From the NCBI GenBank assembly GCA_016188575.1, contig JACPHN010000044.1, forward strand, positions 31,616-95,615: DNA of 64,000 bases. Reading direction: 5' to 3'. This document shows, in pieces, positions 60,934-64,000 of the stretch. This stretch comes from Candidatus Schekmanbacteria bacterium (GTDB lineage: Bacteria; CSSED10-310; JACPHN01). The notes below the pieces were generated by a model. The model was given only the letters and a program-made list of their open reading frames with translations. It was not told the origin of the DNA and made no database searches. Both the position numbers and the translations under genes were made by a program. Each line of letters opens with the position of its first letter. Position 1 is the stretch's first letter.

Positions 60934-61835
60934 CTGACCTGGGTTTGCGCGTCGATGTCGACACGCTGCGCGGCACGCGCGACGGGGTCCCGCGGCTGCT
61001 GGAGATCCTTGACCGGCATCGGGTGCGGGCGACCTTTTTCTTTTCGGTTGGACCCGACAACATGGGGCGGCACCTTTGGCGCCTATTGCGCCCGAGCTTT
61101 CTCATCAAGATGCTGCGGACCCACGCGACCAGCCTGTATGGTTGGGACATCGTGTTGCGCGGCACCCTGTGGCCGGGTCCGCAGATCGGCGCGCGGGCTG
61201 CGGCGCCCATCCGCGCCACCGCCGCAGCGGGTCACGAGATCGGATTTCACGCCTGGGACCACGAGGCGTGGCAGCGGCGCGTCGAGCGTCTGGCGCCGGC
61301 CGAGATCCGCGCCATCTTCGCGCGTGGCATCGACTCGCTGGCGGCAATCATCGGACGAATGCCGACCGCCGCGGCGGCGCCCGGGTGGCGATGCACGAAT
61401 ACCGTTTTGCTGGAGAAGGAGGCGTTTCCGTTTGCCTACGGGAGCGACTGCCGGGGCAGCGCCGTGTTTGTGCCGGTTGCCGGCGGCCAGCGGCTTTCCC
61501 AGCCCCAGATCCCGGTGACGCTGCCGACGTATGACGAGCTCGTTGGCCGCCAGGGTGTAACCGACGACTCCTACAACCAGCGCCTGCTCGCCATGGTGCG
61601 CCCGGGCGAGCTCAACGTGCTCACGGTGCACGCCGAGGTGGAGGGGGGCGCGAAGAGTGATCTTTTCGACCGCTTCTTGCAGGAGGCGGCGGCGCGAGAT
61701 GTGTGCCTTCGCCCGCTCGGTGAGCTGCTCCCGCGCGGGGCCGCCGCCCCGCTTGGGGCGATCGGGCCGGAGCTGATCGCGGGGCGGGACGGCTGGGTCG
61801 CAGTGCAGCGCCAGATCGCGGTGGCGGCGGAGTGA
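60930..61835 (+). CDS. arnD: 4-deoxy-4-formamido-L-arabinose-phosphoundecaprenol deformylase
   Basis: The 301-aa polysaccharide-deacetylase-fold protein begins at a GTG that overlaps the arnA stop. It has [57 protein letters not shown] (the HxxxH-type metal site) and [13 protein letters not shown]. The DVDT sequence near the start contains the expected aspartate. It removes the formyl group from undecaprenyl-linked sugar on the periplasmic side or membrane surface, making transfer irreversible. Confidence 0.9.
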   Translation: MTDLGLRVDVDTLRGTRDGVPRLLEILDRHRVRATFFFSVGPDNMGRHLWRLLRPSFLIKMLRTHATSLYGWDIVLRGTLWPGPQIGARAAAPIRATAAAGHEIGFHAWDHEAWQRRVERLAPAEIRAIFARGIDSLAAIIGRMPTAAAAPGWRCTNTVLLEKEAFPFAYGSDCRGSAVFVPVAGGQRLSQPQIPVTLPTYDELVGRQGVTDDSYNQRLLAMVRPGELNVLTVHAEVEGGAKSDLFDRFLQEAAARDVCLRPLGELLPRGAAAPLGAIGPELIAGRDGWVAVQRQIAVAAE

Positions 61836-61887
61836 CGCGCATGATCCCGAATCCGCGACCCGCCCGCAGGCGGAGGTGGGGGCTCAG

Positions 61888-63657
61888 GTGAACCGGAAGG
61901 CCTGGCTGCTCCTCCTCGCAGGATATCTGCTCGCCTACATCATACCGCTCGGCGCCCGCCCGCTTTTCAGTGCGGATGAGACCCGTTACGCGGAGATTCC
62001 ACGGGAGATGCTCGTCACCGGAGATTGGATCGTGCCGCGGCTGGACGACCTTCGCTACTTTGAGAAACCGCCCTTGGGCTACTGGCTGACGGCGCTGTCG
62101 GTGGCCGTGTTCGGGGAGAGCGCGTTTGCCGTGCGCCTGCCATCGGCGGTGGCGGCGGGCCTCGCGGCCTTCGCGCTGGCGGGGTTCGTGCGCGCGCAGC
62201 GTGTGCCGGCGGGCGTGCCGCTGGCCACCGCGAGCGTCTTTCTGTCGTCGGTGCTGGTATTCGGCGTCGCGGTTGTCAACGTTCTGGACAGCGGCCTGGC
62301 GCTCTTTCTCAGCCTGGCGCAGATGACCTTCTATCACGGCTACACGCGCGTCGACCGGCGCGCCCAGCTCAGATGGTTCGCGCTTTCCGGCGTGGCTGCC
62401 GGAGTCGCGTTTCTGGTCAAGGGGTTTCTCGTATTCGCGGTCATTGGCAGCGTGGTCGCTCCGTTTCTGCTCTGGCAACGCGACCTGCGCGCGCTGCTGC
62501 GCTTTTCCCTCACCGCCGGTGCCAGCGCGCTCGCGAGCGCGCTGCCCTGGTCTCTGGCGGTGCACGCGCGCGAGCCCGACTACTGGCGTTATTTTTTCTG
62601 GGTCGAGCACGTGCAGCGGTTTCTTACCCCCGACAAGGGGCAGCATCCCGAGCCACTTGGGTACTTTGTGCCCGTTCTGCTGGCCGGCGCCTTGCCCTGG
62701 ACGCTGGTGGCGCTCTTCGCCTTGCCGGAGCTGAGACGGGTGCGGCCCCACGGGCTGCTCGCGCGCTTCACATGCTGTTGGTTTGTGCTGCCCTTTGCCT
62801 TCTTCTCACTGTCATCGGGTAAGCTTGCGACCTACATCGCACCGTGCTTCGCACCGCTGGCGGTGCTTGTCACCGAGACCCTGGGTGCATTGCCTGCAGC
62901 CGCCGCGGATGTCGCGTTCCGGCGTGCCGGGCGCGCCGTTGCCAGCGTGGGCGCGGTCGTGGCGATCGCAGTGGTGGCGGTTCAGTGGCTTCCGGCCGCG
63001 AGTCGGGTGCGCTTCACCGAAGCGGAATGGTGGAAGTGCGCGCTCCTGGTCGCAGGGTTGGGGGCGTGGGGGCTCGGCTCGCTGATTGCGGGCCGGCAAC
63101 TGACCGGCATGAGTCGTCTGGCCGGCTTTGCCGCGGCACACATCCTCGTACTGCTTGCGGCGCAGCTCGCATTTCCCGCCACCGGGTATCGAGATCGCGT
63201 GGCGGGGCCACTGCTAGCGCGGATTGCGGCAGACGTCGCGAAGGACGACGTGCTCGTCTCGGACCCGTATCGGGTCAGCGCCATGTGCTGGTTCTTGCGG
63301 CGGGACCACGTGCTGCTGATGGACGAGCTGGGAGAGCTGGGCTACGGTGCGAGCTATGAGCCGGATCATCTGCTGTGGCCGGCGCGGGTTCGCGAGCAGC
63401 TCGCGGCGGAAGGCGGTTCGGGTGTCGTGTGGTATCTGACGGACCTGGAGCGCTTCCAGCGCTACGCGCCGCTCCTGCCCTCGCCCGAGTGGACGGCGAC
63501 CTCCGGAACACTGGTATTGGCACGCTATCGCGTTCGCCAGGACCGGGATTCGGGGATTGGCCGAATATCGGGTGATGCTCCTTTGCACATCTTCCCGCCG
63601 CAGGGCGCGATTCACGGCGCCCCAATGCCGGGCCGGGGATCATCGGGCCGAGAATGA
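61888..63657 (+). CDS. arnT: Lipid A 4-amino-4-deoxy-L-arabinose transferase
   Basis: The 589-aa GT-C membrane protein has a first helix (AWLLLLAGYLLAYIIPLG), then LFSADETRYAEIPREMLVTG then DWIVPRLDDLRYFEKPPLGY with the acidic catalytic loop, and about ten more helices. FFLSSGKLATYI-like residues (FSLSSGKLATYIAPCF) mark the lipid-binding part. It moves Ara4N from undecaprenyl phosphate to lipid A at the periplasmic face, lowering surface charge. The GTG at 61888 is preferred to an in-frame GTG four codons earlier inside the GGAGG. The last 30 codons run through a dispersed repeat, so the natural C-terminus may have been changed. Confidence 0.9.
   Translation: MNRKAWLLLLAGYLLAYIIPLGARPLFSADETRYAEIPREMLVTGDWIVPRLDDLRYFEKPPLGYWLTALSVAVFGESAFAVRLPSAVAAGLAAFALAGFVRAQRVPAGVPLATASVFLSSVLVFGVAVVNVLDSGLALFLSLAQMTFYHGYTRVDRRAQLRWFALSGVAAGVAFLVKGFLVFAVIGSVVAPFLLWQRDLRALLRFSLTAGASALASALPWSLAVHAREPDYWRYFFWVEHVQRFLTPDKGQHPEPLGYFVPVLLAGALPWTLVALFALPELRRVRPHGLLARFTCCWFVLPFAFFSLSSGKLATYIAPCFAPLAVLVTETLGALPAAAADVAFRRAGRAVASVGAVVAIAVVAVQWLPAASRVRFTEAEWWKCALLVAGLGAWGLGSLIAGRQLTGMSRLAGFAAAHILVLLAAQLAFPATGYRDRVAGPLLARIAADVAKDDVLVSDPYRVSAMCWFLRRDHVLLMDELGELGYGASYEPDHLLWPARVREQLAAEGGSGVVWYLTDLERFQRYAPLLPSPEWTATSGTLVLARYRVRQDRDSGIGRISGDAPLHIFPPQGAIHGAPMPGRGSSGRE
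63620..63650 (+). repeat. Dispersed 31-bp repeat, copy B
   Basis: Identical to the repeat at 5376-5406 but in the opposite orientation, located in the 3' end of arnT, where it encodes APMPGRGSSGR. Flanking similarity extends upstream to about 63535 (GGCCGAAT and CATCTTCCCGCCG blocks). Confidence 0.75.
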
Positions 63658-63763
63658 TCCGTCCCGACTACCGGCCGCGGGGATGGGTAGTCTGGAGGTT
63701 CTCGGCTCCCACCTCCTGGCGCGCCGCGGGCAGATGCGCTCGGAATCAAAACGCATCAGCGCC

Positions 63764-64000
63764 TCACAACACCCGCCGTCCCTCGCTACCGGCCTGCGGC
63801 GCCCGATGTGCGCTCGTGGCTGGACCCGCACCAGCAGCCGTGGCCAGCCGGAAGCGCACGCCAGCGAGCGGCCCACCGCCGCGAGTCGCCGCAAACAGCC
63901 GCTCCAGCTCCGCCTGCCGCTCTGCGCTCGACAACCTCGCGAAGCTCGCCGGCGCGGTCAACACCAGCCTTGGCCCGAATCCGTCATCTTCCACCGCGAC
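63764..64000 (-). CDS. Hypothetical protein, partial (5' end beyond window)
   Basis: A minus-strand frame is open to the window edge and ends at 63764. The visible 79 residues include EDDGFGPRLVLTAPASFARL and SSAERQAELERLFAATRGGG, with an Ala/Gly-rich tail. It converges with arnT. The start lies outside the window. No family is recognised. Confidence 0.4.
   Translation of the reverse strand, partial: VAVEDDGFGPRLVLTAPASFARLSSAERQAELERLFAATRGGGPLAGVRFRLATAAGAGPATSAHRAPQAGSEGRRVL

Overview
The window is about 64 kb of GC-rich DNA (roughly two thirds G+C) from a Gram-negative bacterium. A complete lipid A aminoarabinose (arn) operon, an outer-membrane beta-barrel protein, a LolD/MacB-type exporter and C-terminal sorting-signal proteins with long Thr/Pro linkers all point to an outer membrane. 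VWFA-related and TPM proteins, a Roadblock protein and DUF1571/DUF3047 genes suggest an uncultured soil or groundwater lineage near the former Deltaproteobacteria, Binatota or Acidobacteriota. The lineage is inference; no marker gene in the window settles it.

Layout. 1-2.1 kb: end of a dTDP-rhamnose/deoxyhexose cluster (rfbB end, rfbD, an Rmd-like reductase). 2.1-5.0 kb: a glycyl radical enzyme behind an ArsR-type regulator, with no activase beside it. 5.9-7.6 kb: a secreted protein with a C-terminal S74 chaperone domain. 7.9-11.3 kb: a minus-strand operon of HprK-like kinase, a possible 60-aa peptide, a PqqD-type recognition protein and an asparagine-synthetase-like cyclase, which resembles a lasso-peptide/RiPP locus without the usual B2 protease. 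11.3-15.2 kb: hairpin arrays and remnants of surface proteins (DUF11-like, RHS) around a VWFA protein. 15.3-34.5 kb: mostly housekeeping and envelope genes, including a TPM protein, beta-barrel protein, ABC exporter, VOC and NnrU proteins, HisN, P1 peptidase, tRNA-Val, two glycosyltransferases, a Roadblock protein, an SDR, and a 769-aa Thr/Pro-rich beta-helix protein.

34.5-40.7 kb: addB-addA, with a palindromic repeat embedded in frame in addB. 40.9-44.8 kb: an accessory island of three related HEAT-like genes, two with an N-terminal cysteine-rich domain, beside a tyrosine recombinase remnant. 45.2-51.1 kb: small genes including an M29-like and a metallo-beta-lactamase-like protein, both lacking the metal ligands of their families, and two orphan solute-binding proteins. 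51.4-53.6 kb: an IS200/IS605 element (tnpA-tnpB). It abuts a truncated, frameshifted fibronectin-III surface protein. 54.2-56.1 kb: a coiled-coil/nuclease-like protein and an unknown gene. 56.8-63.7 kb: arnB-arnC-arnA-arnD-arnT.

Dispersed palindromes of one GC-rich family occur at about 11.3, 21.1, 35.1 and 51.3 kb. A perfect 31-bp repeat lies in inverted orientation near both window ends. The best candidates for undescribed biology are the B2-less RiPP-like operon, the HEAT/Cys paralogue island, and the two neighbouring enzymes with erased active sites. All functional statements rest on motif recognition by eye; no database search was run.
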